DNA of 64,000 bases from Myxococcus fulvus (lineage in GTDB: Bacteria > Myxococcota > Myxococcia > Myxococcales > Myxococcaceae). Location: positions 124,001-188,000 of the forward strand of contig NZ_FOIB01000004.1 in assembly GCF_900111765.1 (NCBI RefSeq), in the 5' to 3' direction. Both the position numbers and the translations under genes were made by a program. Each line of letters begins with the position of its first letter. Position 1 is the first letter of the stretch. Of the stretch, positions 54,895 through 64,000 are shown one piece after another. The notes beneath the pieces are model-generated. The model saw only the letters and a list, made by a program, of their open reading frames with translations. It ran no database searches and had not been told where the DNA came from.

Positions 54895-55070
54895 GGGTCC
54901 GCCCCCCAGGCGAACCGGGGCGGAACACGTGGCCCTTGCCTCCTGGGCCGGCCCCGCGTGCCCCGGAAGCCCGTGGGCCCCATCTTGCTCTCGGACGAGT
55001 CAGCGCGGGCAGAACCCTTCCAGCCGCCCTCGCGACCACGTCCTACGCCTCCTCCCCCGGAGATGGATGC

Positions 55071-56924
55071 ATGGACCTCTCGCATGAAGACAAGCAGCCT
55101 GCTCGCGCGCCCAAGCCCGACACCGTGGCGGAGCCCATCCGTTGGTTCGAGTCGCTCTCGCGAGAGGACGCCCCCGTGGCCGGTGGCAAGGGCGCCAATC
55201 TCGGCGAGCTGACCCGCGCCGGCCTCCCCGTGCCTCCGGGGTTCGTGGTCACCGCCTCCGCGTTCCAGCAAGCCATGGAGCCCGTGCGGCCCCGCCTCCG
55301 TGAGCTCTGGGGACGCGTCGCTCCAGATGACCCGGAGTCGTTGGCCCGCGTCACCGAGGCGCTGCGAGCGACGGTGCGCCAGGCGCCCATCCCCGAGCCC
55401 CTGCGTGCCGCCCTGCTCACCGCCTATCACCAACTGGGTGACACCCGGCCCGTGGCGGTCCGCTCCTCGGCCACCTCCGAGGACACGGCGGCCACCTCCT
55501 TCGCGGGCATGCACGAGACGTACACCAACGTCGTGGGCGACGAGGCGCTGCTCGACAAGCTGCGGGCGTGCTGGGCCTCGGCGTATGGCCAGCGCGTGGT
55601 GGCCTACCGCAAGGCCCAGGGCCTCTCCGAGGAGCCGGCCATCGCCGTGGTGGTCCAGGCCATGGTGGATTCGACACGCTCGGGGGTCATGTTCACCGCG
55701 GACCCGGCCAGCGGGGACACCCGCCGCGTCATCATCGAGGCCGCCTTCGGCCTGGGTGAGGTGGTGGTGAGCGGCCAGGTGGAGCCGGATATATACGTGG
55801 TGGACAGGCAAGGGCCCACCCTGCTGGAGGCGCGCATCGGCGAGAAGACCTTCCGGCTGGTGCGCGATGGCGTGGGACGGGAGCGACGCGAGCAGCTCCC
55901 CTCCGAGCAGGTCCACCAGCGCGTGCTCGGCGACGTGGAGGTGCTGGAGCTCGCGCGCCTGGGCCTGCGCGTGGAGCGACACTACGGGGCGCCCCAGGAC
56001 ATCGAGTGGGCCGAGGCAGGTGGCAGGCTCCACCTCGTCCAGTCGCGCCCCATCACGACCCTGGGCATGACCGGGAAGCCGGTGGATGCGGCCCGGCCCA
56101 CGACCCGGCCCCTGGTGTCGGGATTGGGCGCCTCCCCCGGCGTCGCGACGGGCCGCGTCCGTGTGCTGCGCAAGCCCGAGGAGGGCCCCCAGACTCCAGG
56201 AGGGCGAGGTCCTGGTCGCGCCGATGACGTCTCCCGACTGGGTGCCGACCTCGCGGCGCGCGTCCGCGGTGGTGACCGACAGCGGTGGGATGACCTGTCA
56301 CGCCGCCATCGTCAGCCGGGAGCTGCGCAAGCCCTGCGTGGTGGGCACGCGCACGGCCACCCGGGTGCTCCGGGACGGCGAGGTGGTGACGGTGGATGGC
56401 GCCACGGGCACCATCCTGGAGGGCCACGTGGAGGAGCAGACCCCCAGGGCCCGCGCCTCCGCACCACGTGGGAGATGGAGGCCTGCCTCGAGGCCCTGGA
56501 GGCGAGCCCGCTGGGTCGCCATCGCGGGCTGGAGCGCTGGGTCATGGCGGAGGTGCCCTCGGTCGTCTATCGCATCCCCGAGTACGCGAGGCTCGGCATC
56601 ACCGGCGTGTCCATCGGCTCCAATGACCTCACCCAGCTCATGCTGGGAGTCGACAGGGACTCCGAATCGTGCGCGGAGCTGTTCGATGAAGCGGACGCCG
56701 CGGTCCTGGATGCCATCCGCCACATCATCCGCGCCAGCCGCGAGGCCGGCATCACCTCCTCCCTCTGCGGCCAGGCCCCCTCCAACCGCCCCGAGTTCGC
56801 CGAGCACCTGGTGCGGGCGGGAATCACTTCCGTCTCCGTGGACCCCGCGGCCGCGGGGGCGGCACGCGAGGTCATCGCGGCGGCGGAGCAACGTCTGCTG
56901 ATGGAGGCCGCGCGAGCCAGGTGA
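55071..56924 (+). pseudogene. ppsA: Phosphoenolpyruvate synthase, disrupted
   Basis: ATG 55071 has GGAG 8 bases upstream. The ATP-grasp part is intact: [69 protein letters not shown]. An extra C in the run at 56186-56190 then shifts the frame. The swivelling phosphohistidine domain continues in frame +1 ([34 protein letters not shown] with the catalytic His, [17 protein letters not shown]). The sequence then jumps near 56440-56465 to the end of the PEP/pyruvate barrel in the first frame ([59 protein letters not shown]). About 200 residues of barrel are missing. The first frame remains open throughout, so a 617-residue chimera could still be made. The stop overlaps the next start (TGATG). Confidence 0.88.
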
Positions 56925-59041
56925 TGCGCGGCCTCCGACCGACAGGGCCACGGAAGTCCTCCCTCTGGGCACGCCTGCGGCGGGTGCGCCTGCGCCGAGC
57001 AACGCGCTCCACCACCCCGCTGGAGAAGTCGCTCCGGCTGGCGGAGGCGCGCCTCGCCGGACTCATCTCCACCACGGTCGACGCCATCATCTGCATCGAC
57101 TCACACCAGCGAATCACCCTCTTCAACGAGGGCGCGGAGCACATCTTCGGGTACACCGCCCCAGAAGCGCTGGGGCGCCCCCTGGACCTCCTCCTCCCCG
57201 AGCGCTACCAGGGGGCCCATCAGCGACACATCCAACAGTTCGCGGCGGGCGACCAGGCCTCGCGACGGATGGGCGAACGCCGCACCATCATCGGACGGCG
57301 CAAGAGCGGCGGGGAATTCCCCGCGGAGGCCAGCATCTCCAAGGTGGAGCTGGATGGAGCGCTCCTGCTCACGGTCATCCTGCGCGACATCTCGGCCCGC
57401 ATGCTGGCGGAGCAGGAGCTTCGAACCAGCGAGGAGCGCTTCCGCACGGCGTTCGCGGATGCGCCGACGGGGATGGCGCTGGTGGGACTGGACGACCGGT
57501 TCCTGAGCGTGAACACTGCGATGTGCGACATCGTCGGGTACACGCCCGGGGAGCTCCTCGCGCGGACCTTCCGCGACATCACCTGGCCCGAGGACCTGGA
57601 GCAGACCCTTCAGTACAGACAGCGGCTGCTCAGCGGGGAGGTCCACTCCTATCAACTCGAGAAGCGCTACATCCACCAGCAGGGGCACCCCGTCAGCATC
57701 CTGCTGACAGGCTCCTTGGTGCGAGACCCCCACGGCAAGCCGCTCCACTTCATCGCGCAGGCGCAGGACATCTCCCAGCGCAAGAAGCTCGAGCGCGCCC
57801 AGCACTTCCTGGCCGAGGCAGGGCCCCGTCTTGCAAGCTCGCTCGACCCCCGGATGACGATCTCCACCGTGGCGGGGCTCGCCGTCCCCGCGCTGGCGGA
57901 CTGGTGCATCGTCGACCTCGTGGACGAGCACGGGCAGGTCCAGGCCGTGGAAGCCGCGGCGGCCTCGCCCGAGAAGTACGAGTGCCTGCGCGAGCTGCTC
58001 GCCACCCACCCGCGCGACCCCTCCCTCCAGGGGGAAGTCGTCGCCCGTGTACTCCGGACGGGCCACGCCGTCCTCCTGCCGGAGTCTCCCGAAGCCGCGG
58101 TCGACGTGACAGCGGAGGATGGACACCGCCTGGAGCTGCTCCACCGCCTGAGGCCCGTCTCGGGCCTCATCGTGCCGCTGCGCGCCCGTGAGCAGACCCT
58201 GGGCGCGGTCATCCTCTGGACCTCCGAGTCGGGACGTCGCTATGGCGAGAGTGACCTGGCGCTGGCGGAGGCGCTGGCCAGCCGCGCGGCGCTCGCCATC
58301 GACAATGCCCGCCTCCACGAGAAGTCCGAGCTGGCGACACGCCTGCGGGACGAGGTCCTGCGCGTCGTCGCCCATGACCTGCGCACGCCGCTGAACGTGA
58401 TGGCGCTGTGCACGGCGACGCTCATGAAGGCGCCCCTCGAGCAGAGGACAGCCACACGGACGCTCGAGACCCTCCGCAAGGCGGCGGACCGCGCCAACCG
58501 GCTCATCCAGGACCTGCTGGATGTCGCCCGGATGGAGTCCGGTCACCTGTCGGTCGAGCGCACCGCGGTGGAGAGCACGGCCCTGGTCCAGGAGGCGCTC
58601 GACCTGCACGGCACGCTCGCCCAGCAGAAGTCCATCCAGCTCTCCCGCGACCTGCCCGAGCAGGCCCCCACGCTCCTCGTCGACCACGACAGGGTGATTC
58701 AAATCCTCTCCAACCTGCTCGGCAATGCCATCAAGTTCACCCCCGAGGGCGGACACGTCAGCGTCCAGGCCCGCCCCGAGGGCGCCATGATGAGGTTCTC
58801 CGTCAGGGATACGGGACAGGGGATTCCACCGGAACATCTGGCGCATGTCTTCGAACCCTTCTGGCAGGCGCAGGCAGGAAGGAAGGAGGGCGCGGGGCTC
58901 GGGCTCGCCATCGTGAAGGGCCTGGTCGACGCGCATGGCGGTCGGCTCTGGGTGGAGAGCAGCCCTGGACTGGGGAGCACCTTCTCCTTCACGCTCCCCA
59001 CGCAACCGCCAGCCGGGCAGCCGCGCGCCCAGGCCCCTTGA
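56924..59041 (+). CDS. Soluble PAS-PAS-GAF sensor histidine kinase
   Basis: A 705-residue protein with no TM segment. ATG 56924 shares its A with the ppsA stop; GTG 56921 is an alternative. PAS1 about 50-165 ([50 protein letters not shown]). PAS2 about 170-290 ([49 protein letters not shown]). GAF about 300-460 ([20 protein letters not shown]). HisKA H-box [15 protein letters not shown] (His near 484). ATPase boxes [33 protein letters not shown] and [13 protein letters not shown]. Intracellular sensing of redox, oxygen or energy state is likely. No cognate regulator adjacent. Confidence 0.92.
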   Translation: MRGLRPTGPRKSSLWARLRRVRLRRATRSTTPLEKSLRLAEARLAGLISTTVDAIICIDSHQRITLFNEGAEHIFGYTAPEALGRPLDLLLPERYQGAHQRHIQQFAAGDQASRRMGERRTIIGRRKSGGEFPAEASISKVELDGALLLTVILRDISARMLAEQELRTSEERFRTAFADAPTGMALVGLDDRFLSVNTAMCDIVGYTPGELLARTFRDITWPEDLEQTLQYRQRLLSGEVHSYQLEKRYIHQQGHPVSILLTGSLVRDPHGKPLHFIAQAQDISQRKKLERAQHFLAEAGPRLASSLDPRMTISTVAGLAVPALADWCIVDLVDEHGQVQAVEAAAASPEKYECLRELLATHPRDPSLQGEVVARVLRTGHAVLLPESPEAAVDVTAEDGHRLELLHRLRPVSGLIVPLRAREQTLGAVILWTSESGRRYGESDLALAEALASRAALAIDNARLHEKSELATRLRDEVLRVVAHDLRTPLNVMALCTATLMKAPLEQRTATRTLETLRKAADRANRLIQDLLDVARMESGHLSVERTAVESTALVQEALDLHGTLAQQKSIQLSRDLPEQAPTLLVDHDRVIQILSNLLGNAIKFTPEGGHVSVQARPEGAMMRFSVRDTGQGIPPEHLAHVFEPFWQAQAGRKEGAGLGLAIVKGLVDAHGGRLWVESSPGLGSTFSFTLPTQPPAGQPRAQAP

Positions 59042-59203
59042 GCCGCCCGCGCCGACGACGCGGCAAGCGCGACAGCAACAGGCCGGGCGGTGCGGGGGCC
59101 GGCGCACCTTGCATGCTCCGGCACCATTCCTACCGTTTCCTCGAAGGGCGACAAAGCAGGTGCGCATGTCGCGTGCTGGCCAGCCCTGATGAGGTCATCC
59201 GCC

Positions 59204-59695
59204 ATGGCGATGCTTCCCATCCGACGTGCGAGCAGGCTCGCGAGCCGCGAGCAAGCCTGGGACCCCTTCGCGCAGATGCGCGAGCTGCTTCAGTCGGAGC
59301 CGACGGAGCTGTTGCGTGGGCTCGCGGCAGGAGGCAGGGAGGGCTGGGCGCTCGCTCCCGACTTCGACGTCAAGGAGACGCAGGACGCCTATGTCTTCAA
59401 GGCGGACGTGCCGGGCATCAAGCAGGAGGACGTGGAGATTTCCGTCACCGGCCAGCGGTTGACCGTCAGCGGCAGGCGCGAGGAGGAGAAGCTCGACGAG
59501 GGCGAGCGCTACTTCACCTACGAGCGCGGCTACGGCAGCTTCGCTCGGACCTTCACCGTGCCGGAGGGCGTGGACCTCGACAACGTCAACGCGGAGCTGA
59601 AGGAAGGGGTGCTCACGCTGCGCATCCCCAAGCGCCCCGAGCTCAAGTCGAAGCGCATCCCCATCGGGAGCGGTGAAGCCAAGGGCAAGGCGTGA
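59204..59695 (+). CDS. Small heat-shock protein, Hsp20/alpha-crystallin family
   Basis: A 163-residue chaperone. The alpha-crystallin domain spans about 45-140 ([71 protein letters not shown]), and the tail holds a short IPI motif, the anchor for oligomer assembly. It holds unfolding proteins until ATP-dependent chaperones act. ATGs at 59189, 59204 and 59210 are possible; GAGG nine bases before 59204 favours that one. Lies 162 bases after the histidine kinase. Confidence 0.9.
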   Translation: MAMLPIRRASRLASREQAWDPFAQMRELLQSEPTELLRGLAAGGREGWALAPDFDVKETQDAYVFKADVPGIKQEDVEISVTGQRLTVSGRREEEKLDEGERYFTYERGYGSFARTFTVPEGVDLDNVNAELKEGVLTLRIPKRPELKSKRIPIGSGEAKGKA

Positions 59696-59849
59696 GCCGC
59701 GCCCCGCCAGGGGCCGGACGTTACCCTCGGGGAACGGGCCATCGCCTGGCGGCCGCACAGGCCACGCGCGCTGGAGATGAACAGGGGCCTCGCCCCCGAG
59801 GTGAGCACCCCGCGCCGCTCCTGCCCCGGCTGGAGTGGCGGAGCTGGGG

Positions 59850-60515
59850 CTTCGGGCTCCTCCAGCGCCACCTGGACGTCGTCCGTCACGGCATCGAGGA
59901 GGGGCGCAGGACGTTCGCCAACACGATGAAGTACGTGCTGACCACGACGAGCGCGAACCTGGGGAACATGGTCAGCATGGCGGCCGCTTCGCTGTTGCTG
60001 CCCTTCCTCCCGCTGCTGCCGGGACAAATCCTCCTGAACAACTTCCTCTCGGACATCCCCGCCGTGGGGCTGGCGGGCGACAGCGTGGACCCGGAGCTGG
60101 TGGACAGACCCCGGCGCAGGGACAAGCGCCTCATCGGGCGGTTCAGGGTCGCCTTCGGGCTGCTGAGCTCGTGCTTCGACATCCTCACCTTCGGGGTGTT
60201 GAGGAAGTGGTTCCACGCCGGCCCCGAGCTGTTCCGCACGGGGTGGTTCATCGAGTCCCTGCTGACGGAGCTGGTGGTCGCGCTGGTGGTGCGAATGCGG
60301 CGCCCCTTCTACCGCAGCCGCCCAGGCAGGCTGCTGCTCGTCTCCACGGGAGCCATCATCGCGCTCACCTTCGCGGTGCCCTTCCTTCCCCACGCGAGCG
60401 CGCTCGGCTTCGTGCGCCCCCCGCTCTGCTGTTGGTGGCGGTGACCACCATCACCCTGCTGTATGTCGCCGCCGCGGAGCGGGCCAAGGGCCCCTTCTTC
60501 CGAGCGCGGGACTGA
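59850..60515 (+). pseudogene. Remnant of a Mg2+-importing P-type ATPase (MgtA/MgtB type)
   Basis: Only the C-terminal membrane part of a P3B-type ATPase is left: LLQRHLDVVRHGIEEGRRTFANTMKYV, TTTSANLGNMVSMA, QILLNNFLSDIPAVGLAGDSVD, FGLLSSCFDILTFGVLRKWFHAG, TGWFIESLLTELVVALVVRMRRPF. The actuator, nucleotide and phosphorylation (DKTGT) domains are absent. Near the end one C appears lost from the run at 60417-60422; the first frame then stops at 60444 (LCCWWR), while the true C-terminus continues in another frame (ALLLVAVTTITLLYVAAAERAKG) to 60515. It overlaps the 3' end of the convergent ATPase gene. Not functional. Confidence 0.85.
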
Positions 60516-62979
60516 GCCCGCGCGTCCCTCGCGTCAGCAGCAGGGGCACCAGGGCCACCAGGACGCCCAGGCCGACGCGCGCCCAGTCATCGGCGTGCAG
60601 CGGATGCAGCCCCAGCACCACCGCGATGGGGCGCACCTGGATGAGCAGGACGGACACGCCCAGGGACACCGCGCAGATCCACCGGGCGGTGCGGGTGCGC
60701 AGCCCGGTGAGGACCGCCGCGAAGCAGGCGCTCGCGAGCGTGAGCGAGGCCAGCGCCACCGCGCGCCCATGCGCCACGTCGCGCCCGACGCCGAGGCTCC
60801 GGTCGTATCCCCAGACCAGCCCCACGGTCAGCAGCCCGCCCACCACCACGACGGTGGCCCACTGTCGGGAGGAGAAGACGCGCGCGGCCCGCCTCTCCCG
60901 GGCGGGCCCCAGACGCCCCGGCCGCGCCGCCTCCTGGAAGGCCAGCATCGCCGTGGGGTGGATGATGAGCTCCAGCCACACGATGTGGATGGGCAGGTAC
61001 AGCAGCGGATAGCCCGCCAGCGGGAGCAGCGCGGCCGTGAACACCAGGGGGATGTGGATGAGCAGCAGGTACTGGAAGCAGCGCTGGAGGTTGAGGAAGA
61101 GCTGCCGGCCCTCCGCGATGGCCCGCACCAGCGTGCCGAAGTCATCGTCGAGCAGGACGATGGAGGAGGCCTCGCGCGCGCCGCGCGTCCCACGCTCGCC
61201 CATGCAGATGCCCACGTCCGCGGCCTGGAGCGCGGGGATGTCGTTCACGCCATCCCCCGTCGCCGCCACCACCTCGCCATGCGCCTGCAGCGCCCGCACC
61301 AGCGCGTGCTTGTGGGCCGGCAGCGCCCGGGCCACCACGTCCACCGCCGGGGGCGCGCGTGCGCCCTCCAGGTCCGCCTCCAGCGCCTCGCCCGTCATCA
61401 CCACGGGCCGGGCGCCACCGAGCCCCAGCTCCCGCGCCACCGTCCATGCCGTCTCCGGGTGGTCCCCCGTCACCATGATGGTGCGCAGCCCCGCCTCCTG
61501 GCATTCGCGCACCGCCTCGCGGACACCGGCGCGAATCGGGTCCTCGCAGGCGATGATGCCCAGGAAGAAGAAGCCGTGGTCCGGCTCTCCACCGCGCCAC
61601 GAGGCAGGGGCCAGGGACTGACTCGCGCACGCGATGACCTTGCGTCCCTCGCGCGCGAGCGCCGAAATCCTCCGGGTCCACGCCTCGCGGACGGAGTCCT
61701 CCAGCGCGCAACAGGCCATCACCCGCTCGGGCGCCCCCTTCATGACGGCGAGCAGCGCCCCGCCCTCCTCCACCACCGCGGTCTCACGCCGACGCTCCTC
61801 CGTGAAGGGGAACGTGGCCCTGACCGTGACGCCCCGCGTGGGGACCGAGGCGCGCGCCGCCTCGTCGAGCAGCGCGGTGTCGAGCGGGTCCCTCCCCTCC
61901 TCGCGTGACGCCAGCGCGGCCGCGCGCAGCAGCGCCTCCCGGGTGAGGTCCTCCGCGGGGAGCACCTGGACCACCCGCAGACGTCCCTCGGTCAACGTGC
62001 CCGTCTTGTCCGAGCAGATGCACGTCACCCGGCCGATGTTCTCCACGGAGACGGCGCGCCGCACCAGGGCCTGCCTGCGCGCGAGCCTGTAGACGCCGGC
62101 CCCCAGGAAGAAGGTGAGCGCCAGCGGGAACTCCTCGGGGAGCGCGGCCACGCCGAGCGTGGCGGCGCTCAGCAGCGCGTCCCCCCATCCAAAGCCCTGA
62201 CGCCAGCGAACGAAGGCGAGGACCCCACACAGTCCGGCGGCCACCACCAACAACACCGAGACTAGGTGCGCCACGGCCTGCTGGAGCGGCGTACGGGCCC
62301 GCGCGCCCTGCTCGGCGGAGCGCACGATGCTCCCGTAGAGCGTGTCGGCGCCCGTGTAGACCACGCGCACCCAGGCCGTCCCCGTCAGCAGGCGCGTCCC
62401 CGCGAGGCCCCAGTAGCGCCCCTCCACGGGCGGCGCGTCTCCGGACGGCAGGTGTCCCAAAAGCCGCTTGCCCACCGGCAGGGACTCGCCCGTCAGCGAG
62501 GACTCTTCCACCTGGAGCCCCTCGCCGCGCACGACCAGCCCATCGGCGGGGAAGTACGCGCCGGCGTCTACGCGCACCAGGTCCCCCACCACCACGTCCA
62601 CCGCGGGCACCTGCTCTTCGCGCCCGTCCCGCAGCACGAAGGCCCGCGCCGCCAGCCGGCTCTGCAGTCCCTCGGTGGAGGCCCGTGTCCGATGATGGAG
62701 GAAGGCATCCATGCCGAGTAACGGGACGATGGCCCCCATGAGCACCAGCCCCTCCGTCACCTCGCCCAGGGCGAGGTAGAGCGCGCTCATCCCCACGAGG
62801 AACCAGAGCATCGGGTCCCCCGCGGACTCGCGCAGCGTCGCCAGTGACGAGCGCCGTGGGCGCGCCATCACGTCATTGCGCCCGTATCGCCCCCGCCGTG
62901 TCAGCACCTCTTCGGAGGTGAGCCCCCTGGCCTCTCGCGGGGCCTCGGGCAGGCGGTGGACGGGCACGGGGATTCGCAT
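60451..62979 (-). CDS. P-type cation-transporting ATPase (P2-like)
   Basis: An 842-residue membrane pump. Cation_ATPase_N: VHRLPEAPREARGLTSEEVL and YGRNDV near the start. Actuator loop LTGES near residue 170. TM4 motif ALPEEFPLALTF, phosphorylation site CSDKTGTLTEG (Asp near 325), hinge ATGDGVNDIPALQAADVGI, then C-terminal TM helices. The TM4 motif has PEEFP in place of the PEGLP of Ca2+ pumps, so Ca2+, Mn2+, Na+ or another cation is possible. The start at ATG 62979 matches the family N-terminus; the frame is open to 63195 but that part looks non-coding. All catalytic residues are intact, unlike the neighbouring Mg2+-pump remnant. Confidence 0.9.
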   Translation of the reverse strand: MRIPVPVHRLPEAPREARGLTSEEVLTRRGRYGRNDVMARPRRSSLATLRESAGDPMLWFLVGMSALYLALGEVTEGLVLMGAIVPLLGMDAFLHHRTRASTEGLQSRLAARAFVLRDGREEQVPAVDVVVGDLVRVDAGAYFPADGLVVRGEGLQVEESSLTGESLPVGKRLLGHLPSGDAPPVEGRYWGLAGTRLLTGTAWVRVVYTGADTLYGSIVRSAEQGARARTPLQQAVAHLVSVLLVVAAGLCGVLAFVRWRQGFGWGDALLSAATLGVAALPEEFPLALTFFLGAGVYRLARRQALVRRAVSVENIGRVTCICSDKTGTLTEGRLRVVQVLPAEDLTREALLRAAALASREEGRDPLDTALLDEAARASVPTRGVTVRATFPFTEERRRETAVVEEGGALLAVMKGAPERVMACCALEDSVREAWTRRISALAREGRKVIACASQSLAPASWRGGEPDHGFFFLGIIACEDPIRAGVREAVRECQEAGLRTIMVTGDHPETAWTVARELGLGGARPVVMTGEALEADLEGARAPPAVDVVARALPAHKHALVRALQAHGEVVAATGDGVNDIPALQAADVGICMGERGTRGAREASSIVLLDDDFGTLVRAIAEGRQLFLNLQRCFQYLLLIHIPLVFTAALLPLAGYPLLYLPIHIVWLELIIHPTAMLAFQEAARPGRLGPARERRAARVFSSRQWATVVVVGGLLTVGLVWGYDRSLGVGRDVAHGRAVALASLTLASACFAAVLTGLRTRTARWICAVSLGVSVLLIQVRPIAVVLGLHPLHADDWARVGLGVLVALVPLLLTRGTRGLSPALGRRGPWPAPRRRHTAG

Positions 62980-63310
62980 GACGGGACACGATGTCGAGCA
63001 TCGGGGTGCGAGGGGGCCTCGCGGTCCGCTCGGGGTGAAGATGCGGCGGCGGCTGGTGTCCAACAGCAACCGGTGTCCGGCATGCTCGAACCGGCGGCCC
63101 CGACCGGGCGGTCGACTCCCTGGCCCTCCCATCCTCGGGAAGTGACGACGCTCCCGCACCTCACGGCGAACGCGCTCGAAGCGAGGTGGAGACATCGGTT
63201 GGAGGGGATGCCCCTTCGCTGGAATTCATCCTGGAGGCCCTCCCTCCGGGCGGATGGTTCGGGGCCCCGTCCGGCCTCCACCTTCGCGGAGTCGAGCAAT
63301 GGGGGGGCCG
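62980..63310. other. 331-base divergent intergenic region
   Basis: Gap between the ATPase start (minus) and the last lipoprotein start (plus), so it should carry two promoters. I see no RNA gene, no strong dyad and no recognisable protein fragment; only short GGAGG/CCTCC pairs near 63230-63245 and a G-run (ribosome site) just before 63311. Composition is slightly less coding-like than its surroundings. Confidence 0.5.
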
Positions 63311-64000
63311 ATGAAACGCACATGGACGATGGTTCTGGTGAGCACCCTCCTGGCGGGGGCCCTCCAGGCAGGATGCGGGCAGGCGCGGGAAGAGGGGGAG
63401 CCGACGACTCGAGGGGAGCGGAGCGCCCCCTCTCCCGAAGCCACACATGCGCCTGGAAGGGACTTCCAGGCGGCGCCCCTGGCCCGGAGCGGCGCGGCGG
63501 TCACCTCGGGCGGAGGCAAGTACTTCGCGGTCTGGGGAGACATCCGCCAGGGAGGCATCTACGGCACCCGGGTGGCCCAGGACGGCACGGTGCTGGACCC
63601 CGAGGGCCTGCGCATCAACGTGGGGACGTCGACCGGCTTCGACCCGGCCGTCGCCTTTGACGGCACCCACTTCTTCGTCGTCTGGGAGACTGGCGAAGGC
63701 ATCGAGGGCATCCGCGTCCGGACGAACGGCACCGTGCAGGGGAAGGTCTTCTCCATCATCAGGTCGGGGGAGACCTTTGGCCCCGTCCGCATCGCGTGCT
63801 CGCGGCAGGTCTGCCTGGTGACATTCACGGTGGTCGGCACGGATGAGTCCGTCATCCACTTCAAGCGGGTGAGCCCCGAGGGCGTCGTCCTGCCCACTCC
63901 CGACGAGACGGTGAGCCAGGGGTTCGCCTACGCCTTCGATGGCGCCGTCACCTGGAGCTCCACCACGAAGCAGTTCCTCGTCGTCTGGTCCGACGCGCGT
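63311..64000 (+). CDS. Lipoprotein with repeated beta-propeller-like motifs (partial, runs off the window)
   Basis: An open frame of 230 codons from ATG 63311, with GGGGGGG just upstream, running past the window end. Lipobox ALQAGC at Cys22, followed by a charged linker. The mature part repeats a W-centred motif of about 50-60 residues: GGGKYFAVWGDIRQGGIYGTRV, FDGTHFFVVWETGEGIEGIRV, ACSRQVCLVTFTVVGTD and STTKQFLVVWSDAR. The spacing suits blades of a beta-propeller, as in many large myxobacterial surface proteins. Function unknown. Confidence 0.85.
   Translation, partial: MKRTWTMVLVSTLLAGALQAGCGQAREEGEPTTRGERSAPSPEATHAPGRDFQAAPLARSGAAVTSGGGKYFAVWGDIRQGGIYGTRVAQDGTVLDPEGLRINVGTSTGFDPAVAFDGTHFFVVWETGEGIEGIRVRTNGTVQGKVFSIIRSGETFGPVRIACSRQVCLVTFTVVGTDESVIHFKRVSPEGVVLPTPDETVSQGFAYAFDGAVTWSSTTKQFLVVWSDAR

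Noticed and set aside
55071..60515. Mobile element as cause of the ppsA and Mg2+-pump damage
   Set aside because: No transposase, terminal inverted repeats or target duplications are visible near either lesion.
62980..63195. N-terminal extension of the P-type ATPase
   Set aside because: The family N-terminus begins at about 62979; upstream translation is Arg/Pro-rich with no similarity.

Overview
The window reads as chromosomal DNA of a myxobacterium, most likely family Myxococcaceae. The composition is very GC-rich with almost all third codon positions G or C. There is a secreted protein with a C-terminal MYXO-CTERM-type (myxosortase) tail, many lipoproteins, a Ser/Thr kinase fused to a cyclase-like domain, very large TPR and multi-membrane proteins, and a FAAL/KR/carrier/thioesterase enzyme. 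Genus and species cannot be fixed from the sequence alone. I saw no rRNA, tRNA, CRISPR array, transposase or phage gene. Genes are tightly packed and only one gap exceeds 300 bp.

Layout. 0-12 kb: the end of an unknown gene, a LysR regulator, an ankyrin-repeat protein and a 1,656-residue acyl-AMP ligase / ketoreductase / carrier / alpha-beta hydrolase enzyme. These are followed by a DUF1800 lipoprotein (minus strand), then a plus-strand pair made of a protein-arginine-deiminase-type lipoprotein and a HEAT-repeat protein. 12-27.5 kb: one minus-strand block, read from right to left. It holds a 3,182-residue TPR protein, a small lipoprotein, queC and a VanX-type D,D-dipeptidase, the last three translationally coupled. 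It ends with a YfbK-like protein that has lost its vWA domain, a sensor kinase and a response regulator. 27.7-30.3 kb: a divergent kinase with a degenerate class III cyclase domain. 30.3-37.9 kb: a minus-strand envelope block with a 2,025-residue polytopic membrane protein carrying a zinc ribbon, an NlpC/P60-type lipoprotein and a His/Asp-tailed lipoprotein.

38-45 kb: mostly housekeeping genes, namely a GNAT acetyltransferase, endonuclease III, a PLD-type cardiolipin synthase, an acyl-CoA oxidase with an extra N-terminal helical domain, a SnoaL-like lipoprotein, a beta-repeat membrane protein and a DUF3293 protein. 45-52 kb: a tandem duplicated pair of secreted 5'-nucleotidases, a small lipoprotein and a GH88-family secreted glycosidase with a myxosortase tail.

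52-63 kb resembles a stress or low-oxygen island. It has a zinc alcohol dehydrogenase, a TreT-like glycosyltransferase, a broken phosphoenolpyruvate synthase, a PAS-PAS-GAF histidine kinase, Hsp20, the remnant of a Mg2+-type P-ATPase and an apparently intact P-type cation ATPase. Two members are decayed: ppsA has a +1 shift in a C-run plus an internal deletion, and the Mg2+-ATPase has lost its N-terminal two thirds and has a shift in a C-run. The window ends inside a lipoprotein with repeated W/D-rich beta motifs.

The strongest leads are the FAAL-KR-T-TE enzyme with His in place of the KR catalytic Tyr, the secreted PAD-type deiminase with its coupled HEAT partner, the vWA-less YfbK protein in a two-component operon, the kinase/cyclase hybrid opposite the giant TPR protein, and the 2,025-residue membrane protein.
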